Part shown: in pieces, positions 44,577 through 57,536 of the stretch | Numbering within the stretch: the stretch's first letter is position 1 | How the letters are laid out: the number at the start of each line of letters is the position of its first letter | Source: Ciona intestinalis | Lineage: Eukaryota > Chordata > Ascidiacea > Phlebobranchia > Cionidae | Assembly (NCBI RefSeq): GCF_000224145.3 | Contig: NC_020172.2 | Span: 4,679,961-4,743,960, forward strand | Direction of reading: 5' to 3' | Length of the DNA: 64,000 nt | Notes under the pieces: generated by a model | Told to the model about the DNA's origin: nothing | Database searches by the model: none | The model's input: the letters and a program-made list of their open reading frames with translations, nothing else | Made by a program: the position numbers and the translations under genes

Positions 44577-44890
44577 CAAAAACTAAAGTGTCAACGTGTG
44601 AACGTCGTTTGGAACGTTTTCCACAAAGGGTCGTTATAAATTTGGACCGGGTGGTCATTGAATTTGTTCCGACCTACTTCGCATGCGCAATAGCGGTCGG
44701 TACAAATATCGCAACGAATATATCACGTCACCATCACGTGTGTGTGCGCCGAAGCGGACACGAGTGCCTTTTTCCTATCGTTATCTTCCGGATAAACATC
44801 GCGTCTCGTGATCATTCGCGCGGTTAGTTTTGCCCGCTCTCAATAAAGCATTATCAACTGTACAACTCTACTCCTTGATCAAAAGCGCTA
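44577..44890 (+). mobile_element. LTR-like fossil repeat, copy A
   Basis: A less AT-rich block ends in CCCGCTCTCAATAAAGCATT. An inverted, diverged copy lies at about 46560-46860. Regulatory-looking content with a polyadenylation signal and no coding suggests an old solo LTR, but termini and target duplication were not found. Confidence 0.3.
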
Positions 44891-44900
44891 AATTAAAAAT

Positions 44901-47843
44901 ATATAGTACAATGGGGGAAGATGGGACACTTAAGCACATATTGCCAAATATTTCCAAAATCAAAGTTATTTAGCGATTCGCACAACAGGTGAAATTTTAC
45001 AAATTCGAAAAAACACAGGATAAGACGGGGCAGTTTAAAATCATTGTTAATTTTGATTAATAAGTGTATTTATTATTAGGAATACACGTAAATAACACGA
45101 AATAATACTGTACGCTTTGAAAACCAAGTTTAAACATTCTTTTCCTCGGTCTATTGCTATAATTTTTAACATGTTACCTACATTATATTATTATGACAAA
45201 TGGTATTATTCGAACATCAATTGATAAATATTGTATCCTACAAATGTATATGAACTTGTAGTAACAGAAAATTCATAATAACTATTAATAAAGTTTACAT
45301 TTTTGCTACAAATTGGGTATTGCTACACTGTTTTTCGCACAAGCTACTTCTCATAAATTACCTCCAAGTGTAAATGATTAAATTTCGAATATATTTTTAA
45401 AATATTATCTTTTTATTATACATATCAGTATCTTATAATTAAATAACTCCTGAGGTATATAACTTCTGTTTATTATATATCAGTTAATCAGTATCTTACT
45501 TTTGAATAAACGTTGAGGTATAAATTATTGAATTAAAAGCAAACCTTAAAAAGTTCGGCAATGAAAATATACAAAACGAAAATTGGGGAAAGATGGGACT
45601 CTAAATGAAATGTTTTTACATTAGCAGTATTCTGCAACTTGTATTTATCCTACCGAGTTTAACCGGCTGTGCCGATTTCTTTGCCATGTAAACTTTATAT
45701 ATATATAACGTAAAAACGATATTTTTGTTGTTTTTATCTTAAATTAAAGTCATATTGACCCCTGCCTGTTTTCCTCATGTTTATATAGTAGGATGGAAAG
45801 ATGGGACACTTTGTCAGTCGAGATTCTTTTTTAATTCTCTTTTTACGGACCCCCATTCAATGATAATCAGGAAAATAAGGTTACAGAATTATTCGACAAT
45901 ATTATCAAAACTATATAAAACGCCCGTCAAAGCTGATTACTGTTTTTAAATATTAAAAAAAATATGTAAAATAGAAACAGTATACTTTGAACAGGTAAAA
46001 AATGCGAAATAGTAAGGTGCTGTTTTTTATTGCTCGCTAAATCATAGTAAAGCCAACGATTTTTTTAGTTTTCGTGTGCGAACGATTAAACTAGTTTCAT
46101 AGCTTCATAAAACAACCTTGAATATTTCGTACACTTTGATTTTGTCTCGTAAAACTAGTTTTAGTTTTGTAAAAAAACACTCGAGATATATGAAGACAAG
46201 AGATCGCAGATCTAATGCATGAGCACGGTATAAACTAATTAGCATAGTATTAATTAACCCTATCACTACAATGGTCGAATGAGATCGATCAAAAACAAAC
46301 CAAAAGTAACCAACAAAGCGGGTTTCAGTCGCCATTGATGACTGTGGAGCAGTAGATAGAATGCATTTATTCGTGTATTATAACTCATTAAACTTAAGAC
46401 GTACAAGGATTGAAGTTTGGTAAAGAATATGTGTAAATACGCTTTGTACAACTCCTGTACCATGTGTTGACATGTAAACTTACACTATAGTTAACCTTGT
46501 CGTCGCTTAAAGACGTTTGTTTTTGTGAATTTGGATAAACCGTAATCACGCAGTATTATAGGTAATGTTAGAAGTTAATATTATTCGTATTGTGGCGGCT
46601 GCATAATGATTTATTGCGAGCAGTAAACTAAAAGAGCAAAGAAACGAGAGACGCGTGTTATACCGAAGATAAGAAAAAGGCACTCGTCTACGTTTCGGTG
46701 CACACACGCTAATTGTGCGGTTTTAAATCTGAAAATTTAGTCTAAAAATTATAAATTTATTTTACGATTTGATTTCAATCAAGAGAAAAAAGAAAAATGC
46801 TAGAATTAAGAATTAGGATAAGTGCGGAAAAAATCGCCCTATCAGCAACAACAACAACAAAGCCAAGAACAACTGTTCGACGAAAAAGGATCTATAAGAC
46901 CACTACCGTGCTGAAAAAACAGGCAGGGATCAATATGACTTTAATTTGAGATAAAAACAAAACAAATATCGGTTTAACGTTACATATATGAAGTTTACAT
47001 GGCAAAGAAACTAGCACGGCCTGTTAAACTCTGTAAGTTAACTACAAGCTGTAGAATACTGCTAATGTATATATATTTCAATTTAGAGTCCCATCTCCCC
47101 CCCACATTGTAGTTTTGTATGTTTTCATTGCCAAACTTTGAAAGATTTGCTTTTAATTTAAGAATTTATAGCTCAGGGGATTTTCAACTATAAGGTACTG
47201 ATATAATAAAAAGGTAATATTTTGAAAATATATTCGAAATTTGGTCATTTGCACTTGGTGATAATTTATAAAAAGTGGCTTGTGCCAAAAACAGAATAGT
47301 AATACCCAATTTGTAGCAAAAATAAAAACTTTATCAATATTAGTTATTATCAATTTTCTGTTATTACAAGTTTATATACATTTGTAGGATACAATATTTA
47401 TTCATTGATGCTCGAACATTACCAATTGTCATTCAAACAATACCAATTGTTATGCAATAATATAATGTATAGGTAACATGTTAAAAACTATAGCAGTAGG
47501 AAAGTTTAGACTTAATTTTCAAAGCGTACAGAATTATTTCATGTTATTTACGTATATTCCTATTTATAAATACACTTAATAATCAAAATTAACAATGATT
47601 ATAAACTGTCCCATCTTATACTGTGTGTTTTCGAATTTGTAAAATTTCACCTGTTGTGCGGATCGCTAAATAACTCCTCGTGTGTTTTATTATATTTTAT
47701 TAAATTGGTGTCTATTAATAAAGGAATGATAGTACTAATTCGTGGTACATATTACCCCAAAAAACGTCATCTATTTTGATTTTGGTAATACTGGACAATA
47801 TGTGCTTAAGTGTCCTATATTTTCCCATTGTACTATATAGTAG
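44901..47843. mobile_element. Foldback element with inverted arms of about 0.9 kb
   Basis: The left arm (44901 to about 45780) matches the reverse complement of the right arm (about 46905-47843) with scattered substitutions and one larger indel. The outer ends are the MITE terminus (ATAGTACAATGGGGGAAGAT). Inside the arms lies another terminus-like GGGGAAAGATGGGAC near 45585 and 47095. No transposase frame is visible in the roughly 1.1-kb centre, so it is non-autonomous. Confidence 0.75.
46560..46860 (-). mobile_element. LTR-like fossil repeat, copy B (inverted)
   Basis: On the minus strand it shares GAGTGCCTTTTTC...ATCTTC, CGCGTCTC and CTCGCAATAAATCATTAT with copy A at 44577-44890. It lies between the arms of the large inverted repeat. 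Confidence 0.3.
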
Positions 47844-48032
47844 AATGGGGGAAGATGGGACACATTCGCCGCATAATATCCGAATATCCTGATCGTGTTT
47901 TTAACAGTTAACAACGGTCTATGGGAGTCTTGAGCATATAGTTTTATAATTCTTTGAAAATCCCTTGTTTACTACCACGTTTGGACGAGAAAATAGAGTT
48001 AAAATGTGTCCCAACTTCCCCCACCCTGATAT
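47834..48032 (-). mobile_element. MITE, full length, abutting the foldback element
   Basis: It reads from TATAGTAGAATGGGGGAAGA to ACTTCCCCCACCCTGATA and shares its left end with the outer tip of the foldback arm. Confidence 0.85.
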
Positions 48033-48569
48033 TTCAGTTTTTTTCACAAAACTTAAACTAGTTTTATAAGGAAAAATTAAAACTGTACGAAATATTCAAG
48101 GTTGTTTTTATATAAAGCTATGAAACTCGTTTAATCGTTCACACTCGCAAACTAAAAAACTTTATAGGTTTTACTATGATTGAGCGAGCTTTTAAAATTA
48201 GCACCTTACTATTTCTATGCTTCAATCTTGGTCGTATAGTTTCTACCCAAAAGAAAGTTCATATTATCATATGGCGCAACAAAATATGAGCTGTGGTCAC
48301 CATAGATATCCCAAGTCCCATGTATTTAGATTTGCACATTTTTAAGCCATGCGAGCACACTGTACGGTCGCACATTTAGATTTGCACATTTTTTCGACTC
48401 ACTTTTACTCGCGGGAGTTGAAAGGTAGAACAATGCAGTTTAATAAATTTATGTAAGTTGCTTATTTTGTAGTTTAGAACAAATATAGGTTTTTAGATTT
48501 TCTGTTGCGTTCTTGTAAATTGTGTGTACTTCTTTGAAAACTACTGTGGCAAATTGGAAAAAAGTTGAA

Positions 48570-49548
48570 ATGGTTGCGAACAAAATACTTATTTGCGCTG
48601 GTCTTGGACTCTTTATGCTTTGGAATAGTGTAAGTATTGTATTTTTAGCCAATAACTGTAACATGAAAAAATGGACAAATTTTTTGTAAATAATGTGATA
48701 TGAATTTGTGCATTTCAGGTGGTTGCTAATGGCGTAAAATGTCCTGTTTATCAAAACCTAATTGAGGGCGTGGGATGTGGCGTATGTTCCAAAAACCAGT
48801 TTTATAATAGCATCAATAAAACTTGTTACAATTGCTCAAAAGGTTATTGCAATCCACCAAATATGACGTTTCGGACATGTTCACCATGGTAATTACAAAC
48901 TAGCATAGAAAGTGCATTTATCACATTTTATAAGATACCACTGTTGTTGCTTTGTACGGTAAATCAGTAAGAATTTAAAACTTTAACCCAGTTTTGTAAA
49001 ACAGACATTGATATTATTTTTGAGCCGAAAAATCAGCACCTGGCCACATTTACATTTATTACAGTCGCCTGTTTTTTTATTAATATGTATTACAGGGGTA
49101 TTTCCTAAACTCTTTAAACCACAAATATGTTTATCACAATTAAATCTTTAATGTCCCGTTTATAAATAGTTTTAACTTAGTTTATTCTTTCAGTGGTAAA
49201 ACAGATTATAATGAAGATAATAACGGTACACTAACTACGACTATGCTTCCAACCACCACAATCCCTCCATCAAAGACTAGTGTGCAGTCAAATTTTACAG
49301 TTGATTCAAATGTTTCTGATTCTACAAATCAAAATCATGTTGGTTTAATAATAGGTGTCATTGTTGGTTTTGCATTTGTTATTGTAGTTGTTATTGTTAT
49401 TGTCATTTGTTTAAACAAAAAAAAATTGTCAATATGTATCAGGGATTGGGTTTGTAGAAATGATAAAGTCACCCTTGATAGTGATGGAGAAGTTACAGAA
49501 AATGATCCAATAACTTCTCCCAATGATAGTTTGGAAAGTGTTGTTTAA
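48570..49548 (+). CDS. Small type I membrane protein with 8-cysteine TNF-receptor-like ectodomain
   Basis: Three exons, 48570-48629, 48719-48888 and 49194-49548, give 194 residues. Residues 1-20 are a signal peptide (ILICAGLGLFMLW core). The ectodomain has eight cysteines at 28, 40, 43, 56, 59, 64, 74 and 77, with three C-x-x-C pairs and FYNSINKTCYNC spacing that resembles a TNF-receptor cysteine-rich module. A Thr/Ser-rich stalk (83-125) has several Asn-x-Ser/Thr sites. One membrane helix spans about 126-149 (GLIIGVIVGFAFVIVV), followed by a basic stop-transfer KKK. The cytoplasmic tail of about 43 residues is acidic and Ser-rich, with no death domain or clear TRAF motif. TNF-receptor kinship is tentative because one module of eight cysteines also fits other small cysteine-rich receptors. 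It sits alone between repeats. Confidence 0.75.
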
Positions 49549-49689
49549 TTAATTGTTGCTTCTTTAGTAATCATCGTTTATGTTTGTATCTTAATTTTTT
49601 TTAATCTTGAAAGAATGCCTTTTTTTAAGTTATTTATGGCATGTGTCTATTTTGCTACTACCGTGTCTATTTTACTACTACCAAAATAG

Positions 49690-49695
49690 AATAAA
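49690..49695 (+). promoter_or_regulatory. Polyadenylation signal of the small membrane protein gene
   Basis: AATAAA lies 142 bases past the stop, just before a MITE at 49719. Confidence 0.6.
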
Positions 49696-49718
49696 CAAAA
49701 TTCTTCTATGTATATATA

Positions 49719-49913
49719 CAGTAGTGTGGGGGAAGATGGGATACCTTTAACACACAATATCCAAATATCCCAATCGTGTTTTAAACAATTGACAACGGTC
49801 TATGGAAGTCGTGAGGATATAGTTTGATAATTTTTTGAATGTTCTTCGTTTACTACTAAATTGGACGAGAAAATAGAATCAAAATATGTCCCATCTTCCC
49901 CCACCCTACTATA
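49719..49913 (-). mobile_element. MITE, full length
   Basis: It lies just past the polyadenylation signal of the small membrane protein gene. Both ends are near consensus. Confidence 0.85.
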
Positions 49914-50607
49914 TATTAACTTCAATTGCGTTATAGCGTACCTAGTTACCGATAGTTTTCAAATTTTTGTGATGCATTAAAGCGTGACGGGGTACGAAGC
50001 AAATTTCCCATTGTTACATCAGAGTTTCCACTCATTGGTTTTAATCTCTTTGGTTATGACCATAGATATCATATATATAACTAGATTGCGCATCTTGTGT
50101 TTTCAACCAATGTGAAATTGAAGTCAATTGAAGCGCGCCATTTTGAATCGTATGTGACCCACTCGTCTATTATCGTATATTGGTAATGTGTTTTTTGGGT
50201 TAGTTTTAGGCAGGAAAAACTAATTTAATCCAAACAAAAAGTTAACCTGTGGCAGATATTCTTTTATTAGGTCTGTATTTATATACTTTTAAGCTTTTGC
50301 GTTTTTAAAAGCGACGTTTGACCCGACTTTTACTGACGATTTACGTGAGAAACTTTAACTCTTAACATAGTTTAGCAAGGTGTTGCCATAATCAGGCAGT
50401 CTTCCACTTAGTTATTTAAAATTTACTTGTTGGTGATTCATTCTAGTTCAGAATAATATTTATTAAAGGTTAAAAACTAATTTAATCCGAACAAAAAGGT
50501 TTACATATGATCTAAAATGCCCTGAAAAGTTTAAATTATTTGTTCTAGTATCATCCAGACAGCCAATATTTATATTAATATTACATTTTATAGTAAAGGG
50601 AAAGTAG

Positions 50608-50729
50608 ACACCACCGAAGAGTCCTCCAATACGTTACAGATTAGGCTGGTGGGAAATGCTAGAGGTTGGAAGTTATGGGTTAATAGTTAGCGGATAACGT
50701 AAGGATTCTTCACTAGCAGCGGAAAAATA
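50608..50729. mobile_element. Second MITE-like family, short copy
   Basis: ACCGAAGAGTCCTCCAATAC to GTAAGGATTCTTCACTAGC, just before the gap at 50775. Confidence 0.6.
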
Positions 50730-50774
50730 TTTGCAATGTTTGTATTTCACTAGATTTCATATAACGGTCATTGT

Positions 50775-50824
50775 NNNNNNNNNNNNNNNNNNNNNNNNNN
50801 NNNNNNNNNNNNNNNNNNNNNNNN
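50775..50824. other. Assembly gap (50 N)
   Basis: A run of 50 N, directly followed by a local tandem duplication. Confidence 0.95.
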
Positions 50825-51222
50825 AATTATGTTTCATTTTGTAGCTATTACGTAGCGCTATAACATATTCCAAGCTGGTGCGTGCGAAAATACTATAAAT
50901 ATGTTTTTATGACGAATATTAATATTCATAATTAAAAAAAAATTAAAATTAATTATTTTTTTAATGGGAATGGTATGTTAGTGACCAACATAGATGTATG
51001 CGTAAGTTATATTTTTGCAAAAAAAATTGAAAATTTGATATTTATATGATTCAAGTTATGGTCATACTTTTTAATATTTCATACCCAAGCCCCCATTTTT
51101 TTTAAGAAAAAAATGTTTCATTTTGTAGCTATTAAGCAGCGCTACAACATATTCAAAGCTGGTGCGTGCGAAAATTCTATAAATATGTTTTTATTACGAA
51201 TATTAATATTCATAATTAATAT
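50825..51222. repeat. Local direct duplication beside the gap
   Basis: 50825-50938 and 51110-51222 share about 110 bases (TTTCATTTTGTAGCTATTA, AGCTGGTGCGTGCGAAAAT, CTATAAATATGTTTTTAT) ending in the palindrome GAATATTAATATTC. The gap beside the first copy suggests more units may be missing. Confidence 0.75.
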
Positions 51223-53227
51223 TTTTTCGAATTTTAAATTTTTGATTTCAGAATCGGTACCGCTGGGGTCTAATTAGTACAGTGTCCAAATTTTAGGTTG
51301 GTGGCACCAGTAGAAGGTATCGAAAATGGCCGCTAGAATATCTGTATTCTAGGATCACCTTGGTTAAATTTATGGGGCTGTTTTGAATTACCTAAAAATC
51401 CATTTTACACTCACTGTTTTACTGAATTTATCATATTATTTTAATGACGAACTCATTTAGTTACTTTACGATTGTTAAATAAATAGATAGAAAATGGTAA
51501 GTAGGTCGAGACAGAAGAAACAACAAGAGTTATCCAGAAAACACAGCAATAAAGCTTTCTTTTTAATAAACCAAGAACACAAGTGTTGTTTGATGATAAA
51601 AGAAATAAAATTTTCATTGAGCGAGGCAGTCCCATAGAAACATAATGTTTTCTATCCAATAAAAATGTCTTATTTCCTATACATTTTTATCTATACTATA
51701 TTGTATACAAAACATGTAGAGTGAAAGCCAAAGCACCCAATGCAAAATGAATGGCAACCTTTATACCACAGGTTGTCAAATGTTGTGTAAAAAATGTAAA
51801 AATTCAGTTTAAAAGTTACATGTGCCATATAGAGACACAGAGAATCCAAGTGTATTTTGAGTCTAACAGTTTAGAAGCATTACACTGATAAAATGTTTTA
51901 TAGGAAACATACAAAATTTTACTGTTTACATTAATATAAATACCACTGTATCTGGATACATTAATTACTGCAGTGAAGTGTTCTTGGTCACTTGTTTATT
52001 ATACCTTAATAAGCTTTAAAAATTGTCAGCCTAAAATAGACTTTTTGTTATCTTAATATAATGTGTTGTAAAGGGGGAGCATATTACAGTGTTGGTTAGT
52101 TTTATCTGATAAGATAATTAACCTTGAACCTATCTATATATGATTGACAGTGTCTGGCTTGTAAGCCTGTCTGGTCCATATACCTTATATATTAAAGTCA
52201 GTAGTAATTGTGTTTTACCTCACTGCTTAAATTAGACATAGGTGTGTCTATGTATGATAGGGTGTTCTGTGAATGTTTTATTGGGGCCTTGACTACAGTA
52301 TATTCAACTTTAAAGTTATCTTTCACCTAAATAATTGTACAGCTTAGTAGCCTACCATTGCTACATGGTATATAGAATTGTGTTTCGATTTATGTGGCTA
52401 TTTTTTAACGTAATTTAGTAATTTTTTATTTTATCAAGTATTGGTAACGGTACGATGACAGTTTAAATTCATTATAAATTGGATAAATTGTATGCTAAAA
52501 TACAGAAATATGGGTCCTTTGTTGGGGTATAATAGTGATTAATGGCGAACTTTTAAATATTTTAATGTCTGTATATATTAGTAACAGTTTTGCTAAAGTG
52601 AAATGTTTGTGTTTCTTAAATGTAGAGTTTCAATAATCTTCCCACAGTACCTTCAGTTCCCAGTATGCCTGATAAATATTCTGTGGTTTTTTCATCTATT
52701 CTTATCAGAGCCGGCCGACCCACCGCAGGATTTCCGTTATAGTCTGTGGTAGCCCACCGATGCGTGTAACCGCGTTTTACCCCCGCCTAACCTCTCCATT
52801 CAAGCATCCAATGTTATGTGTATGAATATTGCATTACAACAACCAATCTGTATCAATTACTTTAAATTAAGAGAAAATTGGAGCCAAAATTTGCGGAATT
52901 TCAGTTTTCGACAAGTAAAAGCAAGATCCATTTACTTTGTTGTGTTATCTTACCTCTAATTCCTTTCAACCCACAGCAGATCAGAGGTGAAACGGGTTTA
53001 TGACGTCACAGTGTGACGCGAAACCCACAATCGCACCACATATAGATACACATCGCGCCGCCGCTTCGTTATTATTACGTCATATACGAATACCAAATCT
53101 AAAACCGACGTATTATCTAGGGCGCTTTGATGTTGTTGTATGGCGTGCCATGAAAGTCATTCATACACTGGTTTGGCGTTGCTTAAATACAAACCCACAA
53201 CCCGGATTAGTTATAAAGTGACGTACT

Positions 53228-53450
53228 GTGTGTATGTAACTTATTTAACCTTGCAAAGTCGGGCAACGGCAGTCGTTTTGACACGACGTTATAACACGAA
53301 TGTTTTGTTTCGTACCCCTCGTGACGTTCTATATGTGTATGTAACTTATTTATCCTCGCGAGGCAGGGCAACAACAGTAGTTATAACCCCGATGTTCTGT
53401 TTCATAAACCTCGAGCCTGCTTCTGAGTTACCACGTAACTAACTTGTGGG
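53228..53450 (-). mobile_element. SINE 3' body, tandem pair
   Basis: The TGTATGTAACTTATTTA to TCATACACCTCG-type body occurs twice (53230 and 53337). Confidence 0.6.
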
Positions 53451-54820
53451 TAACCTTCGTTACAGCTCGGCCACATCAACGCCCCATGACGTAGCGCGGT
53501 TGATTTCAACTTTATTTTAAACACAACACCCGGTCCAAGGCGAAGCTCGCTTTCCGTGACCCAAAATAAATGCGATAACCTCGGTCTAAACACAACAAAC
53601 AAACCCGAGATCGTAGAGCTAGCAAAACTTTGGTTCATCATGAGACGTCAGTCAATAAGCCAGTGTTAAGCCACAGGTGTTTGCAAACTAACTTAAATGA
53701 AGATTTTATTCTAGGCGCTGAAATGCAGGACTTTAATAGGATTAGTGAATTTCGGATTTTTTTTCCCGTGAGTTATAGCATGAAATATAATTCCACTAAA
53801 ATTAGTTCCACAAAAGTAATTTTTCTCACGTAAATTGTTGTAAATGTAGCCTATTTTAAAAGCTTCTCAAAGCAAATTAAGTTTAAGGGCTAAAATAACA
53901 TTAAAAAGCATTTTACTACCGTGAGAATTGGTCTTCTGTTTGGTATTTTCCACGTGTGTTAATAATTTCAAAAGTAACCAATTTTAAACTTTTATGAGTT
54001 TTTCGTAAAGAACTTAAATATCAAGCGCTAAAATGTAGTTAAAGAGTACCTTTTTCTTCCCTATTATCGTGAGAAAAGTTTCTGTTTGAAAATCAAGTCT
54101 ATAACAAGTCGCGCTAACAGCGATTGATAACATTATCTTCGACTGTGCGTCACAATTGTGCCTGTCTGTCATCAAAGATTGTTTTATCGTCCCCTTGTGA
54201 ATAGAATAGTTAATTTCGCGATTAATACAATGAACAAATCAAAGTTATTGTTATCATTATTTATTTCTAATTAGTGCGGATGGATATTAAAACTTAATAC
54301 TGTTAGTTTTGTGTCCGGATAATTTAAAGGGAGTTTTTTCGTAATTTCCTTTCTCTTAGTTGTTTTATTTGAGTTTTCGCTCACGTGTATATTTGAAGAG
54401 ATAAATGAAAGTTAACATAAATTCACGCAGTTAACCTAAATTTAACTTCAATTTAAACAAAGTGTATGAAAAGTACCTTTAGTCTAAAGACTCTAAATCT
54501 AAGCTGTGTTACTAGGTCCAGACTGTTTTATTTGTCTCTGTGTGTGAGATTCCGTGGGTAATTTTTAAAAAATTCTCTCAAATTTTTGCCCTGCCAAATG
54601 ATGTCATTTTTGACAACCTGCTGTTTATTTCAATGTTAAATGATTGTTATCATTTTGGTTGTATACTCGCATTTAAGTTGTTATAAATATTTTAACGCAG
54701 TTTCTGACGTTTTGTCTTTTAAAACGAATTTGCCAGTCACATGATATTTGATAACTTAACGTGCATCGTATGCCAATACTCTGCATATTATCACATTCGA
54801 TTTTGACCATTTGTTTTAAT

Positions 54821-55025
54821 ATAGTAGGGTGGGGGAAGATGGGACACCTCTAGCACATTATATTTAAATATCCTGATCGTGTTTTAAACAATTAACAGCG
54901 ATCTATGCCTCTATGGGAGTCGTGAGGATACGGTTTTACAATTCTTTGAATGTTCTTTGTTTACTACCAAATGCGACGAGAAAATAGAACAAAAAGGTGT
55001 CCCATCTCCCCCCACCATACTATAG
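54821..55025 (-). mobile_element. MITE, full length
   Basis: Consensus left end; right end CCCATCTCCCCCCACCATAC. Confidence 0.85.
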
Positions 55026-55294
55026 TAACTTACACCTGTGTTACTGGCCTCTTATAATAGTAACAGCTGTGTTTTAAACACCGCTTCCTCGTTTCCGGAG
55101 AAGCCACATATTTGAACTGCCAGCCACCAAACTTCCTATTGTGGTTTAAATAGCGTGAACTTGCTCGAGTAGTTTTCTGAGTGGTGTTTTATGGAAAATG
55201 ATACCCAAGCCCAGCCACCATTGTGGGAACCTGTGTCGTTTGGCAGGACACCTCAATTGCAAAAATATTCACATACTGATACTCTGTAATAGTA

Positions 55295-55400
55295 TAAATT
55301 GTTAGCGGGTAGAAGGTGTATAAAACAGAACACCCGTGTTATAGCGACAGTCGTTGTCCCGCCCCGCGCGAGAATAATAAAGTTACACTCATTTATTCAC
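55295..55400 (+). mobile_element. SINE 3' body fragment
   Basis: AGGTGTATAAAACAGAACAC and CCCGCGCGAGAATAATAAAG match the body. Confidence 0.6.
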
Positions 55401-55909
55401 GTATGGGAACCACTGGCCACGATAATTTATTCCTAAAATAAATTCGGATTAGGAATTACCAAAAAATGTTGACTAAGAAAATCTACTTTTTTGACAAATT
55501 GCCCTAGAAAGCTGCGTGTTTGTTCACTGCAGATCAAAACGATTTAAAAAGTGATCTGTCAGTCATGGACCCTCGACGAGTGAAGGCATAATCCTTGTCA
55601 TTCCAATGCCCCTAACTCTGTAGTGGACAGTGCTCGTATACGGTGTAGTGGGCACGAACACATCTCATTCCGAGTGGACTTAAAGACTGACAAGTGCAAT
55701 TAGGCGGCAGAGATATAGCTATCTTTTCACGATTGAAAATATGCCCGTGTTATTTTAGCTCCACTTGGTCTGTACAGCTCACAGCAGCTTAGATGCGCGG
55801 TCGGCCGTGCTGGTATTTATTCCAATGACTTTAGAAGTTACCACCACGAAGGCTTCTTCCTTTCCGAATTATATTTTGACAGATAGCGTGAGAGTAGTAG
55901 ACCTAATAT

Positions 55910-56080
55910 GTATAGTAGGTTAGGGCGTTGGGTTAGGGTAAGATGGCTTGCGTTTTCATTCCATTTTATCGCACCGTTCGGTATTAAACAAAGAATATTT
56001 ACATAAATGTATAACGTCTTCCTCACGCCTCGGAAAGAGTGTTGTTTGTTGTTGAAAACACCATCAGGAAATATGGGATA
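55910..56080 (+). mobile_element. MITE, diverged
   Basis: It starts TATAGTAGGTTAGGGCGTTG, contains a TAAACAAAGAATATTTACAT core and ends where the next copy starts. Confidence 0.65.
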
Positions 56081-56082
56081 TT

Positions 56083-56283
56083 ATATAGTAGGGTGGGGGA
56101 AGATGGGACACCTTTAGCACATAATATCTAAATATCCTGATCATGTTTTAAACAATTACTGACGGTCAATAGGAGTCATGGGCATATTGTTTTATAATTT
56201 ATTAAATTTTCTTTGTTTACTACTAAACGGGGCGAGAAAGTAGAGGTAAAAAGTGTCCCGTCTTCCCCCACCCTACTGTATAC
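56083..56283 (-). mobile_element. MITE, full length, adjacent to the previous copy in opposite orientation
   Basis: Both termini are near consensus (TATAGTAGGGTGGGGGAAGA; CTTCCCCCACCCTACTGTA). Confidence 0.85.
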
Positions 56284-57345
56284 TAACGGTATCCATATTA
56301 TCCCACAATACTATACGGAGTTTCTAATAAAAACAAGTTTCAGATTCGAGAGAAATTGCTAGAATAATTGTTATTTCAGCCACTTGTTGACAGGCAGCTA
56401 TAAGTTATGATATTCCGTGAATCTATTTACCTTACGCGTTCCTATGGCTTAGTCGGGTTGAAGGTTATAAATCTGACGTCTTGTGTTGAAAATGTATTAC
56501 TTGATGATGATAGAACGCCTGTTGTAAGACTGTTTGTAAATTGTTATTGGTTTGTATGGATACAGTATACAGGTTGAAGTTGTATTATTATATTTAAAAT
56601 ATAAATAGAACGAAAAGTAGGTTTAGATTTAGGACCAGCAAAGGGTTAAGGGTCTATGTTGTAATTGTTTTTTTTTCGTGGAAAGGTTCATATGTATACA
56701 GTAAAATTGATACAATGTAGCAATTATCTTGAAAGCAATTACTGCCTGTGTTAGAATAATATACAAGACCTTGAGTTCCATGCTTCATCATGGTATAATA
56801 ACAAACAACTGTCCTTGCATGAGCAAAATTTTTGATAAGAATCATTACGTAACCCAAGAAGTGAGAATATTCTACCCGACCATCTCTTTTAATGAAACAT
56901 TTTATTCATAATTTGCGATTGTGGTTTTGAACTAAAAGATAAGAAAAAAGATAAGAGTTAAAATGAATGATTGTCAGTTTTTTCGCGACTAAGGGTTATA
57001 ACACCGGTGTCCTATCTCATAATTACAATGACATCATGCAGCTTTTGAGCAGAGTGTGTACTTTGTCAGTGGCACTAAATTGTTTCAATATTTTGCACAA
57101 ACCTTGCTGTTAAATTGGGCAAATACAAAGCATGAGATAAAATAAACGCTTACAATGGACATGTTGGGCCACCCAGAAATTTATAATTTCAAGTGTCAAC
57201 CACTTCGCACTTGGACGGATAATCTCAAGTACTTAAGTTAAAATTCTGTTAAATACGGTTTTCCACTGTGTATTATAACTACTGTATATCAAATTCATTG
57301 TCAACGTATGTGACCTTAGACAAGATACTTAACGATATAAAGGCA

Positions 57346-57536
57346 TTGTATGGTATGGCGGGGGAAAGTTGGGACACCTTTTCATTTTATTTTCTCCTAT
57401 TTGGGAGTAAACAAAGAACGTTCAAAGAATTAAAAAAACCATATTCCCACGACTTCCATAGACCGTTGTTCAAAACACGATCAGGATATTTGGATATTAT
57501 GTTCTAAAGGTGTTTCATGTTTCCCTACAGTATATA
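57346..57536 (+). mobile_element. MITE, full length, diverged ends
   Basis: It runs from TATGGTATGGCGGGGGAAAG to TTTCCCTACAGTATATA. Confidence 0.75.

Larger units (their letters stand above)
46005..48215. repeat. Second, overlapping inverted repeat pair
   Basis: 46005-46180 and 48032-48215 are reverse complements (shared GGTGCT...AAACTAGTTT, CTTGAATATTTCGTACA...GTTTTA). A full MITE (47834-48032) separates the second copy from the foldback arm. Successive insertion and inversion events are implied. Confidence 0.7.

Noticed and set aside
51453-51659. 68-codon minus-strand frame with hydrophobic stretches
   Set aside because: Composition is explained by AT-rich sequence. There is no Kozak context, neighbour exon or recognisable motif.
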